Assembly (NCBI GenBank): GCA_002383285.1
Contig: DFXU01000038.1
Span: 19,396 to 25,096, forward strand
DNA: 5,701 bases
DNA from: Caryophanales bacterium UBA4100
GTDB taxonomy: Bacteria; Bacillota; Bacilli; Paenibacillales; UBA4045
Reading direction: 5' to 3'
Shown here: one piece after another, positions 1 through 4,974 of the stretch
Layout of the letters: every line of letters starts with the position of its first letter
Position numbering within the stretch: position 1 is the stretch's first letter
Translations under genes and position numbers: made by a program
The notes under the pieces: model-generated
Database searches by the model: none
Told to the model about the DNA's origin: nothing
Seen by the model: the letters and a program-made list of their open reading frames with translations, nothing else

Positions 1-413
1 ACCTTCTTCTTGTTACCTAAGGACAAGTCATCAATCTTCTTATTCAAATCAAGATCCATTATCTCTGCTAATTCCTTGATCCTCTTACGGCAATCCTTCT
101 TGTAGAAGCTAGCTGAATATGCTAACAGCTCCTTCACTCTCATGTTCTCATAATAGAAAACCTCCGATGGAAGGTAGCCTATCTCCTTCTTAATTTCTGG
201 AGCAAATTCGATGCAGTCCTTGCCGAATATCTTGGCACTTCCACTAGTCGGATAGATGAGTGACAGCAACGTTCTGATCGTAGTTGACTTTCCAGCACCG
301 TTAGGACCAATAAACCCGAATATTTCTCCTTCCTCGACATGAAAGCTGATGTCTGTAATCCCTCTCGACTTACCATAGTTTTTTGTCAGGCTGCTGATTT
401 CAATCACATTCAT
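1..413 (-). CDS. ABC-2-type transporter ATP-binding protein, partial (C-terminus outside window)
   Basis: This is the nucleotide-binding subunit of an ABC transporter, expected to drive a separate ABC-2 membrane protein from the cytoplasmic face. The frame is open from ATG 413 to the window edge, giving 137 complete codons. Walker A is GPNGAGKST at residues 36-44. The Q-loop region reads GYLPSE (79-84), with no glutamine at the usual place, and the signature begins LSLGNKKK (130-137) just before the edge. Walker B and the H-loop lie outside. LSxGNKKK in place of LSGGQ is the form I associate with BcrA-like ABC-2 exporter ATPases. The start is supported by GGGAGG at 421-426, seven bases upstream. 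The gene begins 17 bases after the TetR-type gene ends, so the two are probably cotranscribed from the promoter at 1106-1134. Export of a drug or toxic compound is inferred from the TetR neighbour only; the substrate is unknown. Confidence 0.93.
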   Translation of the reverse strand, partial: MNVIEISSLTKNYGKSRGITDISFHVEEGEIFGFIGPNGAGKSTTIRTLLSLIYPTSGSAKIFGKDCIEFAPEIKKEIGYLPSEVFYYENMRVKELLAYSASFYKKDCRKRIKELAEIMDLDLNKKIDDLSLGNKKK

Positions 414-430
414 TTTCGAACCTCCCTTAA

Positions 431-1054
431 TTATTTGTAGAAAGATTGCCTCAGCATCTCTATATAGAGATCTAACTCTGTGAATATGGCTTCTAGATCA
501 ATCTGATCCAAGCTAAGTGTTGTAACTTTGCTCTGCTGTTGATATGCAAAGCCTTCCAACGTCCAATTAATAATGGAGATCGCTTTGCTAATATCTGTCC
601 CATCTCTAAATTTAGAGAGGTCTATATCTGCGAATAACTTGTTGAGGCTGCTTTCTAGTAGTTTTTTCTTCCTTTGCTCTAAATCACCAATCAATTCATG
701 TGTATCTTCCTTATAAACTCCCTTCAAGAAATTAAAAATTTCTGGATATTTTTCGAATAATTCGAATTTAAGCCTAGCCACCTGCTGATATCTAATAAGA
801 AGATCTTTCTCATCCCAATTAATCCTCGCATAGAGCTGCCCCATGGAAACCTCTGTAACATGGTCATACAAATACAAGTACAAAGCCTTCTTATTATTAA
901 AATAGTGAAACAGCATGCCTTTGGATATCTCCGCTTCCTTCACAATTTCATTCGTAGATGCAAGCTGGTAGCCTTTCTGGGCAAATTCCTTTAACGCTGC
1001 ATTCACAATACGATCCTGCTTATCAGGACTAATATTTAGGAATCTGGTATACAT
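431..1054 (-). CDS. TetR/AcrR-family transcriptional regulator
   Basis: A 207-residue one-component regulator of usual TetR length. The N-terminal DNA-binding domain begins with the helix DKQDRIVNAALKEFAQKGY (11-29). The helix-turn-helix follows (about 33-53): TNEIVKEAEISKGMLFHYF, the typical TetR pattern ending in the FxYF recognition-helix signature. The rest is a helical ligand-binding and dimerisation domain, too variable to name an inducer. The frame could begin at ATG 1093, adding 13 residues, but I chose ATG 1054. GGAGG at 1063-1067 sits eight bases upstream of it, the TetR-domain start fits, and the upstream ATG falls within an operator about six bases from the predicted transcription start, leaving no room for a ribosome binding site. 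Two palindromic operators flank its own promoter, so autorepression is likely. The ABC ATPase gene follows after 17 bases and is the likely target. Confidence 0.95.
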   Translation of the reverse strand: MYTRFLNISPDKQDRIVNAALKEFAQKGYQLASTNEIVKEAEISKGMLFHYFNNKKALYLYLYDHVTEVSMGQLYARINWDEKDLLIRYQQVARLKFELFEKYPEIFNFLKGVYKEDTHELIGDLEQRKKKLLESSLNKLFADIDLSKFRDGTDISKAISIINWTLEGFAYQQQSKVTTLSLDQIDLEAIFTELDLYIEMLRQSFYK

Positions 1055-1062
1055 AGAACAAG

Positions 1063-1067
1063 CCTCC
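1063..1067 (-). promoter_or_regulatory. Ribosome binding site deciding the TetR start
   Basis: GGAGG on the minus strand, eight bases before ATG 1054. It selects this start over the in-frame ATG at 1093, which has no Shine-Dalgarno sequence and lies inside an operator. Confidence 0.85.
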
Positions 1068-1083
1068 GATAAAAAAATGGCAA

Positions 1084-1100
1084 TCGACCACAACGGTCAA
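1084..1100. promoter_or_regulatory. Palindromic operator 2 (probable TetR site), at the transcription start
   Basis: TCGACCA-CAA-CGGTCAA has the same 7-3-7 layout as the site at 1118-1134. The right arm is identical and the left arm matches at five of seven positions. The centres of the two sites are 34 bases apart, a little over three helical turns, so two dimers could sit on nearly the same face of the DNA. The site covers the predicted transcription start (about 1099) and early leader. Confidence 0.75.
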
Positions 1101-1105
1101 TTACC

Positions 1106-1134
1106 ATTATAAGTGAATTGACCGATCCGGTCAA
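1106..1134 (-). promoter_or_regulatory. Sigma-A promoter of the tetR-ABC unit
   Basis: On the minus strand the -35 box is TTGACC (1134-1129, five of six to consensus) and the -10 box is TATAAT (1111-1106, six of six), with an optimal 17-base spacer. The predicted transcription start is near 1099, leaving a leader of about 45 bases to ATG 1054. The -35 box lies within the right-hand palindromic operator and the start point within the second one, so a bound TetR protein would block RNA polymerase directly. The -35 box is only 16 bases from the ktrB stop codon. Confidence 0.9.
1118..1134. promoter_or_regulatory. Palindromic operator 1 (probable TetR site), overlapping the -35 box
   Basis: A perfect inverted repeat TTGACCG-ATC-CGGTCAA with 7-base arms and a 3-base spacer. 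It covers the -35 hexamer of the tetR promoter. Short, near-perfect palindromes directly upstream of the regulator gene are typical TetR-family operators; binding by this particular protein is inferred from position. Confidence 0.85.
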
Positions 1135-1150
1135 CGGAAATATCCTTGCA

Positions 1151-2515
1151 TTATCCAATAATAATTTTCTCCTCGGGATATCTATATTTGCACTCATTAA
1201 CCTTTGCTCTAAACATGAATAATAATGAGAGAATTCCTATTCTTCCTACAAACATAAGGATAATCATTATCATTTTGCCAACCCCAGATAACTCACTCGT
1301 AATCCCCATCGATAATCCCGTAGTTCCAAAGGCTGAGCTCACCTCAAATATAATTTCCATGAGTGTAAATCGATTTCCTTCGGTGCCTAACAAAGTAGCG
1401 ATGCAAATTACTATAATGAAGGTTGCTACAGTGACCACAAAGAAGCTATTCAAGGAGTCCTCCCGACCGATTCTGCGATTTAAGACACGGACGTCCTGCC
1501 TGCCAAGCGAGAATGAATAGATGGTAAGCATAACGACTGCAAAGGTTGTTGTTCGAATACCCCCGCCAACACTGGACGGGCTCGCTCCGATAAACATGAG
1601 AATAGATAGAAGCAGTAGAGTTGGTTCGCTAAATTCATTCATATCCATTGTAGCTAATCCGCCGTTCCTTGCCGTAGTCGAGTTGAATAAGGAGTAGAAA
1701 AGCTTTTCGTGCCATGCCATATGTGCCATATATGCGTTGTTCTCAATCAAGAATATGCTTATTGCCCCGAATACTAATAACAAGAAAAAGGTTATCGTTG
1801 TTACCTTTGTGTATAGTGAGAAACGAAATTTTTTGTTATTCCCAAACAGAAACTCTCTTAGCTCAATTAGAGCAGGAAATCCGATAGCTCCTAATATAAG
1901 TAGAACCATCGTTATGATTTGAACAAAGTAATCGTGAGAGTAACTTATTAATGAGTCACCGAAGATGTCAAATCCTGCATTCGTATAGGAGGACAATGCA
2001 TGAAAGAGCCCATAAAAGTACGCTTCCTGCCACGAGGAGTAATAACCGAATAGTAAGAAGTATGTTCCGAAAATTATCGTTCCTACCGTTTCGAATAGGA
2101 TAGCCATGAACAGGACGATTTGCATAAGTCGAACTAGCCCGGATAAATTGTTTCGGTTCTGATCAATCATGATTAACCGTCTCTGTGAAAGGCTAATATT
2201 ACGACCCAACACTAACCAGAGAAGCGTTCCTAATGTCATGATTCCAATTCCACCAAACTGCAAGATAATCATTAGAACCACAATCCCAAATTGACTAAAT
2301 GTATCAGGTGTATTGACAACACTTAAACCAGTTACGCTTATTCCACTTGCCGCTGTGAATATTGCGTTAAGCCATGATAATTCCACACCTGGATTTAAGC
2401 TCAACGGCAGTTTCAGCAGTAACGTTGAGAGCACAACTGCGAAGAAATAACCCATTACAATGAGTTGTGTTGGTGTTGATTTACTCAAGAAAACTCTCAG
2501 AAACGTTCTCCACAT
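1151..2515 (-). CDS. ktrB: TrkH/KtrB-family potassium uptake protein, membrane subunit
   Basis: This is the ion-conducting subunit of a Ktr-type potassium (or K+/Na+) uptake system in the cytoplasmic membrane; 454 residues, the usual length. The four pore-loop repeats of the family are visible: SVTGLS (60-65), TNAGF (178-182), TARNGG (281-286) and FGTTGLSMG (396-404). The glycine-rich gating loop in the third repeat (GASPSSVGGGI, 310-320) and the C-terminal RYPEEKIIIG, close to the KtrB end, are also present. The frame extends to ATG 2578, but those extra 21 codons contain the riboswitch's intrinsic terminator. ATG 2515 has GGAG five bases upstream and gives an N-terminus matching KtrB (TPTQLIVMGYFF). 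Function normally requires a cytosolic RCK-domain partner (KtrA/KtrC), and none is encoded nearby. Expression is predicted to fall when c-di-AMP is high. No terminator is seen after the stop codon. I did not resolve ion selectivity. Confidence 0.94.
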   Translation of the reverse strand: MWRTFLRVFLSKSTPTQLIVMGYFFAVVLSTLLLKLPLSLNPGVELSWLNAIFTAASGISVTGLSVVNTPDTFSQFGIVVLMIILQFGGIGIMTLGTLLWLVLGRNISLSQRRLIMIDQNRNNLSGLVRLMQIVLFMAILFETVGTIIFGTYFLLFGYYSSWQEAYFYGLFHALSSYTNAGFDIFGDSLISYSHDYFVQIITMVLLILGAIGFPALIELREFLFGNNKKFRFSLYTKVTTITFFLLLVFGAISIFLIENNAYMAHMAWHEKLFYSLFNSTTARNGGLATMDMNEFSEPTLLLLSILMFIGASPSSVGGGIRTTTFAVVMLTIYSFSLGRQDVRVLNRRIGREDSLNSFFVVTVATFIIVICIATLLGTEGNRFTLMEIIFEVSSAFGTTGLSMGITSELSGVGKMIMIILMFVGRIGILSLLFMFRAKVNECKYRYPEEKIIIG

Positions 2516-2543
2516 CCAATCTCCAGCCGTTATTTTGCACAGC

Positions 2544-2574
2544 AAAAAACCACAGGGTCCAATTACCCATGTGG
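2544..2574 (-). terminator. Intrinsic terminator, expression platform of the c-di-AMP riboswitch
   Basis: Read on the minus strand, CCACA (2574-2570), one bulged T, GGGT (2568-2565), a six-base loop, ACCC (2558-2555) and TGTGG (2554-2550) form a 9-base-pair stem, followed at once by six T residues (2549-2544). Two further G-U pairs can extend the base. It lies 37 bases after the aptamer and 28 bases before the ktrB start, the classic position for premature termination in a leader. Its place inside the longest ktrB frame argues against the ATG at 2578. Confidence 0.88.
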
Positions 2575-2611
2575 CCATGATAGATCACAAGTATAATACC
2601 CTCCCGAACAA

Positions 2612-2743
2612 CGCTTACGAGGTTAGCTGACGGATTCGGGCTGCGAGAGTCGCCCTACCAGCTTGCTCCTGGATTCACCCCAAGTAAATCCTTACTAAGG
2701 ATTTACAATCGGTTCCCCCGTTTTCCAACTCGGAAATTCAGCG
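2612..2743 (-). promoter_or_regulatory. c-di-AMP riboswitch (ydaO/yuaA class)
   Basis: An RNA aptamer in the ktrB leader, recognised by its conserved blocks in order on the minus strand. They are the 5' CGCT (2743-2740), GGGGGAACC (2719-2711), GGGGTGAATCC (2681-2671), GTAGGGC (2658-2652), then GCCCGAATCCGTCAG (2641-2627) and CTAACCTCGTAAGCG (2626-2612). The terminal CGCT and AGCG pair to close the structure. An internal hairpin with 10-base arms and a 3-base loop (2706-2684) forms the variable stem. Known members bind cyclic di-AMP, turn expression off, and often precede potassium transporters such as ktrAB (yuaA) and kimA (ydaO) in Bacillus subtilis. Here the aptamer is followed by an intrinsic terminator and a KtrB gene, so c-di-AMP binding is predicted to stop transcription when potassium is plentiful. 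Confidence 0.96.
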
Positions 2744-2788
2744 AAATGGCTATGCTGTTGAATGAATAAGCTCACTCTACTCCTTAGG

Positions 2789-2815
2789 GCAATTATTGTA
2801 AAGTAGCAATTATTG
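2789..2815. repeat. Two direct copies of a palindromic 10-base repeat
   Basis: GCAATTATTG occurs at 2789-2798 and 2806-2815, 17 bases start to start. The core CAATTATTG of each copy is an inverted repeat (4-base arms around one base), extended by one further pair in the second copy (2806-2816). The sites lie 45-75 bases upstream of the riboswitch, in the zone where the ktrB promoter should be, so they may be binding sites for a dimeric regulator. The sequence is AT-rich and short, so chance is possible. Confidence 0.5.
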
Positions 2816-2829
2816 CAGAATCCATGATG

Positions 2830-2863
2830 ATGTATACGTATCGCTTCATTAAAGCGTATACAT
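2830..2863. repeat. Strong inverted repeat upstream of the ktrB leader
   Basis: Nine-base arms ATGTATACG (2830-2838) and CGTATACAT (2855-2863) are perfect inverted repeats. Between and overlapping them, CGCTT and AAGCG form a second stem with a five-base loop, so two competing hairpins are possible. There is no following T-tract on either strand, so it does not look like a terminator. It may be a DNA-binding site or an RNA structure at the end of the ECF operon transcript. Confidence 0.6.
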
Positions 2864-2920
2864 TCCTGGTTATTGTTGTATACCGTTGAATCGCTAGATT
2901 TATCTATATCATGCTTCATC

Positions 2921-3358
2921 CTATGACTTATTGTGGAAGCTTGAGGGTGATTGCATCCCGCTACCACTAGCTATTCTGCCCACACCCTCCTCACACACAC
3001 CATAAGCCAACCATGGGCATGTGGCGCACCACTCGGGAATATGATGAGGCTCCACAAGGGATTTAACCTGATCTAATATATACTCCCAAGGATAGGAATT
3101 CCCAATCTTCAGACCAAGATGGCTATGGATAAAGTTGTCCCGTTCATGCACATTATGGCTATCGCAATGATTAGGTTGATCACAGGGGAAGCTCACGCAT
3201 AGGTCATCTGAGCCTCTGACCATCGTGACTAGTGTTGTTGGCTCTTGCCATAGCTGCTCATATACCTCCAGCATGTTCTTGGCGAACGACTCTGAATAGC
3301 CCATCCCTCTAAAACCAAGCAAGCATAGTAAGTGATGGCCGCGTAGCTGAATACTCAT
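2921..3358 (-). CDS. DUF1284 domain protein (cysteine-rich, function unknown)
   Basis: A 145-residue soluble protein recognised as DUF1284 from its N-terminus (LRGHHLLCLLGFRGMGYS, residues 5-22), which matches the family hallmark LRxHHLLCLL..GxGYS. Function is not established. Seven cysteines are present: C12, C54, C59, C65, C111, C114 and C122. The groups CVSFPCDQPNHC (54-65) and CATCPWLAYGVC (111-122), with His8 and His9, look like metal or iron-sulfur ligands, but that is inference. Start ATG 3358 is fixed by AGGAGGT (3366-3372) seven bases upstream. The in-frame ATG nine codons earlier (3385) has no such site and would precede the family's conserved start. The gene begins 32 bases after the ATPase-EcfT fusion, so it is probably the last gene of that operon and may be linked to the ECF substrate. 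The last 20 residues are low-complexity and probably disordered. Confidence 0.9.
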   Translation of the reverse strand: MSIQLRGHHLLCLLGFRGMGYSESFAKNMLEVYEQLWQEPTTLVTMVRGSDDLCVSFPCDQPNHCDSHNVHERDNFIHSHLGLKIGNSYPWEYILDQVKSLVEPHHIPEWCATCPWLAYGVCEEGVGRIASGSGMQSPSSFHNKS

Positions 3359-3365
3359 ATGAACT

Positions 3366-3372
3366 ACCTCCT
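3366..3372 (-). promoter_or_regulatory. Ribosome binding site deciding the DUF1284 start
   Basis: AGGAGGT on the minus strand, a full match to the anti-Shine-Dalgarno core, seven bases before ATG 3358. It lies after the alternative ATG at 3385 and so excludes that start. Confidence 0.88.
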
Positions 3373-3390
3373 CACACCACGTCAATCAAG

Positions 3391-4974
3391 CTACCTTATA
3401 CCTTCCTCATGCTTGTCTATATACCCTTTGATCTCCATCGCTATAATTAAATCCTCTACCATCTGAAACAGCGAGAGCAGCAACGGAATCGTGAATACAT
3501 GCACATCCCGGAATCGAATTTGACCCTTTCTGACAACACGTTTGCCACGAGCTGCGGCTATGAGCGAGAATCGCTCGGTTTCGAGTATAATCATGGGAAT
3601 AAATCGCAGCACCAGCGATGCTGTTAAGGCAATCATCCTCGTAGGAACCCGAAGACGATCGAATATGGACAACGCCTTCTCCAGACCTTGCTTCATCTCG
3701 GTTGTACTTGTTGACAGGGTAAACACGAAGCTAATTAATGTCACTTCAAGGAATGGGAGCATTCTCTGAAGGGTAGACCACAAGGCGTCAACATCAAAAC
3801 CTAGTATAAAACCCTGCTCTGTGGAAACTCGTATACCGGCAAATATAGCTGCGATCACAATGAATAATAGCAATGGTCTACAAAGCTTAAGAGATTGCTG
3901 CAGATGCTCCTTACGTAATAAAAGTAAGGTGGAGAGAGATATCATGATTGCTGGTATCATACCTTGCCATTGATGCTGTAATAGGATGATGACCGATAGG
4001 ACCATATACATCAACCACTTAAGCCTTGCTTCTACACGGTATATCCATCGTTTATGCGGCTGTTCATCTATGTCTGTTACCCTCCAGCCATTGATATCGT
4101 CATAGTCGCAAGCTAGCTGCTCGACTGACTTGGGAGAGGCGGGATCATCTGACTGGTGCCTCCCCTCCCAACGATTAACAATCTCCGTAGCCATCTGCTC
4201 TGGGGAGAGAAGCTGCATTGGCACGCATATCCCCACCTTATGCAGCTTACTAGCCACCTTCAAGCTGTCTGGTACCCCAATGCCTGCTTGGACTAAGACT
4301 TCCGGTGATGCCGATAGCTCAGCGGGCGTCATATCTGCGAGCAGCTTACCGTTAGCTATCAACAGTATACGATCGGCTACGGGAAGGAAGAACTCCCAAT
4401 CATGTGTCGCCATAACCATACTTGTATCCAGCTTCCATTCAGTAAGCTGTTCCCTCAGCCGCATAACGGCCTGTGCATCTAATCCGGCAGATGGTTCGTC
4501 AAGTAATAGCCATGCCGACTTGGTTGCTAGTATCGTGGCTAACGCCACACTACGCTTCTGCCCTCCACTGAGCTCGAACGGAGAGTTCAATCGTATGGAT
4601 TGCTGCAGCTTCATTGCCTGCAAGGCATCATTCGTGCGGCGATTGCACTCCGTGTTACCGAGTCTATAAGGTCGGAGAGAATAATCGAATTCCCCTTGAA
4701 CAGTTTGGGCGAACAGCTGATGCTCCGGTGACTGAAAGGCAATTGCATTCAGAAGCAGCGCCTCTCTATTCACCCTGCCCTTATTCCATAAGGGGATTTG
4801 ATCATACCCAATGGTACCAGATTGTATGTTCACCAGACCAGCAAGAGCTCGTAATAATGTCGATTTCCCGGAGCCCGATCGTCCAATGATGAGCGTTAAA
4901 CTATGATCCATCATTGTGCAGCTGATTGATTCTAGTATTGGTTCTATCGTTAAATTGTCTACTTGTATTGGCAT
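3391..4974 (-). CDS. ECF transporter fusion protein: EcfA-type ATPase joined to EcfT-like membrane domain
   Basis: ECF transporters import vitamins and metals using two ATPases, a membrane coupling subunit (EcfT) and a substrate-binding S component. This 527-residue protein combines two of these. Residues 1-245 are a complete ATPase: Walker A GRSGSGKST (31-39), Q-loop FQSPEHQLF (80-88), signature LSGGQKR (135-141), Walker B LLLDE with catalytic E160, D-loop AGLD and H191. After a linker of about 65 residues come five or six hydrophobic segments between 318 and 511 (320-333, 336-353, 366-381, 408-422, 447-463, 494-511 approximately). EcfT-type coupling motifs occur at AAARGK (473-478) and AMEIKGY (512-518). 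The second has Lys where the family usually has Arg (ARG). The gene starts within the end of the preceding ATPase gene (16-base overlap) without a clear ribosome binding site, suggesting translational coupling. Substrate unknown. A frameshift artefact is unlikely because the frame is open throughout. Confidence 0.92.
   Translation of the reverse strand: MPIQVDNLTIEPILESISCTMMDHSLTLIIGRSGSGKSTLLRALAGLVNIQSGTIGYDQIPLWNKGRVNREALLLNAIAFQSPEHQLFAQTVQGEFDYSLRPYRLGNTECNRRTNDALQAMKLQQSIRLNSPFELSGGQKRSVALATILATKSAWLLLDEPSAGLDAQAVMRLREQLTEWKLDTSMVMATHDWEFFLPVADRILLIANGKLLADMTPAELSASPEVLVQAGIGVPDSLKVASKLHKVGICVPMQLLSPEQMATEIVNRWEGRHQSDDPASPKSVEQLACDYDDINGWRVTDIDEQPHKRWIYRVEARLKWLMYMVLSVIILLQHQWQGMIPAIMISLSTLLLLRKEHLQQSLKLCRPLLLFIVIAAIFAGIRVSTEQGFILGFDVDALWSTLQRMLPFLEVTLISFVFTLSTSTTEMKQGLEKALSIFDRLRVPTRMIALTASLVLRFIPMIILETERFSLIAAARGKRVVRKGQIRFRDVHVFTIPLLLSLFQMVEDLIIAMEIKGYIDKHEEGIR

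Larger units (their letters stand above)
2516..2920 (-). other. Gene-free ktrB leader and upstream spacer
   Basis: This 405-base stretch between the DUF1284 stop and the ktrB start holds no credible gene. It contains, in transcription order, a hairpin-forming inverted repeat (2863-2830), two copies of a 10-base palindromic repeat (2815-2806 and 2798-2789), the riboswitch and its terminator. No intrinsic terminator is visible after DUF1284, so operon readthrough into the leader is possible. I found no strong promoter. Weak candidates are a lone TACAAT (2800-2795) and a TTGCCC/TATTCA pair with 18-base spacing (2792-2763), which would start RNA near 2756, just before the aptamer. Confidence 0.7.

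Noticed and set aside
179..376. 65-codon minus-strand frame inside the ABC-2 ATPase gene
   Set aside because: It is an alternative frame of a gene with clear Walker A and signature motifs and shows no domain of its own.
1055..1093. N-terminal extension of the TetR gene starting at ATG 1093
   Set aside because: It lies in an operator about six bases after the predicted transcription start and lacks a ribosome binding site; ATG 1054 has GGAGG at eight bases.
1146..1922. Plus-strand open frames opposite ktrB (1146-1520 and 1737-1922)
   Set aside because: They are mirror frames of a membrane protein gene, and their hydrophobic composition reflects the complementary strand. No start signals.
2516..2578. 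N-terminal extension of the ktrB frame starting at ATG 2578
   Set aside because: The 21 codons encode the intrinsic terminator. The only purine-rich site upstream is 20 bases from that ATG, while ATG 2515 has GGAG at five bases and matches the KtrB N-terminus.
2684..2706. Perfect 10-base-arm hairpin considered as an independent terminator or binding site
   Set aside because: It sits between the conserved GGGGGAACC and GGGGTGAATCC blocks, where the ydaO aptamer has its variable stem, and it has no T-tract.
2895..2906. Short palindrome TAGATTTATCTA just after the DUF1284 stop, considered as a terminator
   Set aside because: The stem is five A/T-rich pairs with a two-base loop and no T-tract; too weak for a terminator.
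2695..2967. 90-codon minus-strand frame across the DUF1284 end and ktrB leader
   Set aside because: It overlaps the end of DUF1284 in another frame and runs into the riboswitch; no recognisable domain and no ribosome binding site.
4130..4889. Plus-strand open frames opposite the ECF fusion gene
   Set aside because: They are antisense to the conserved ATPase motifs, have no recognisable protein features and no ribosome binding sites.
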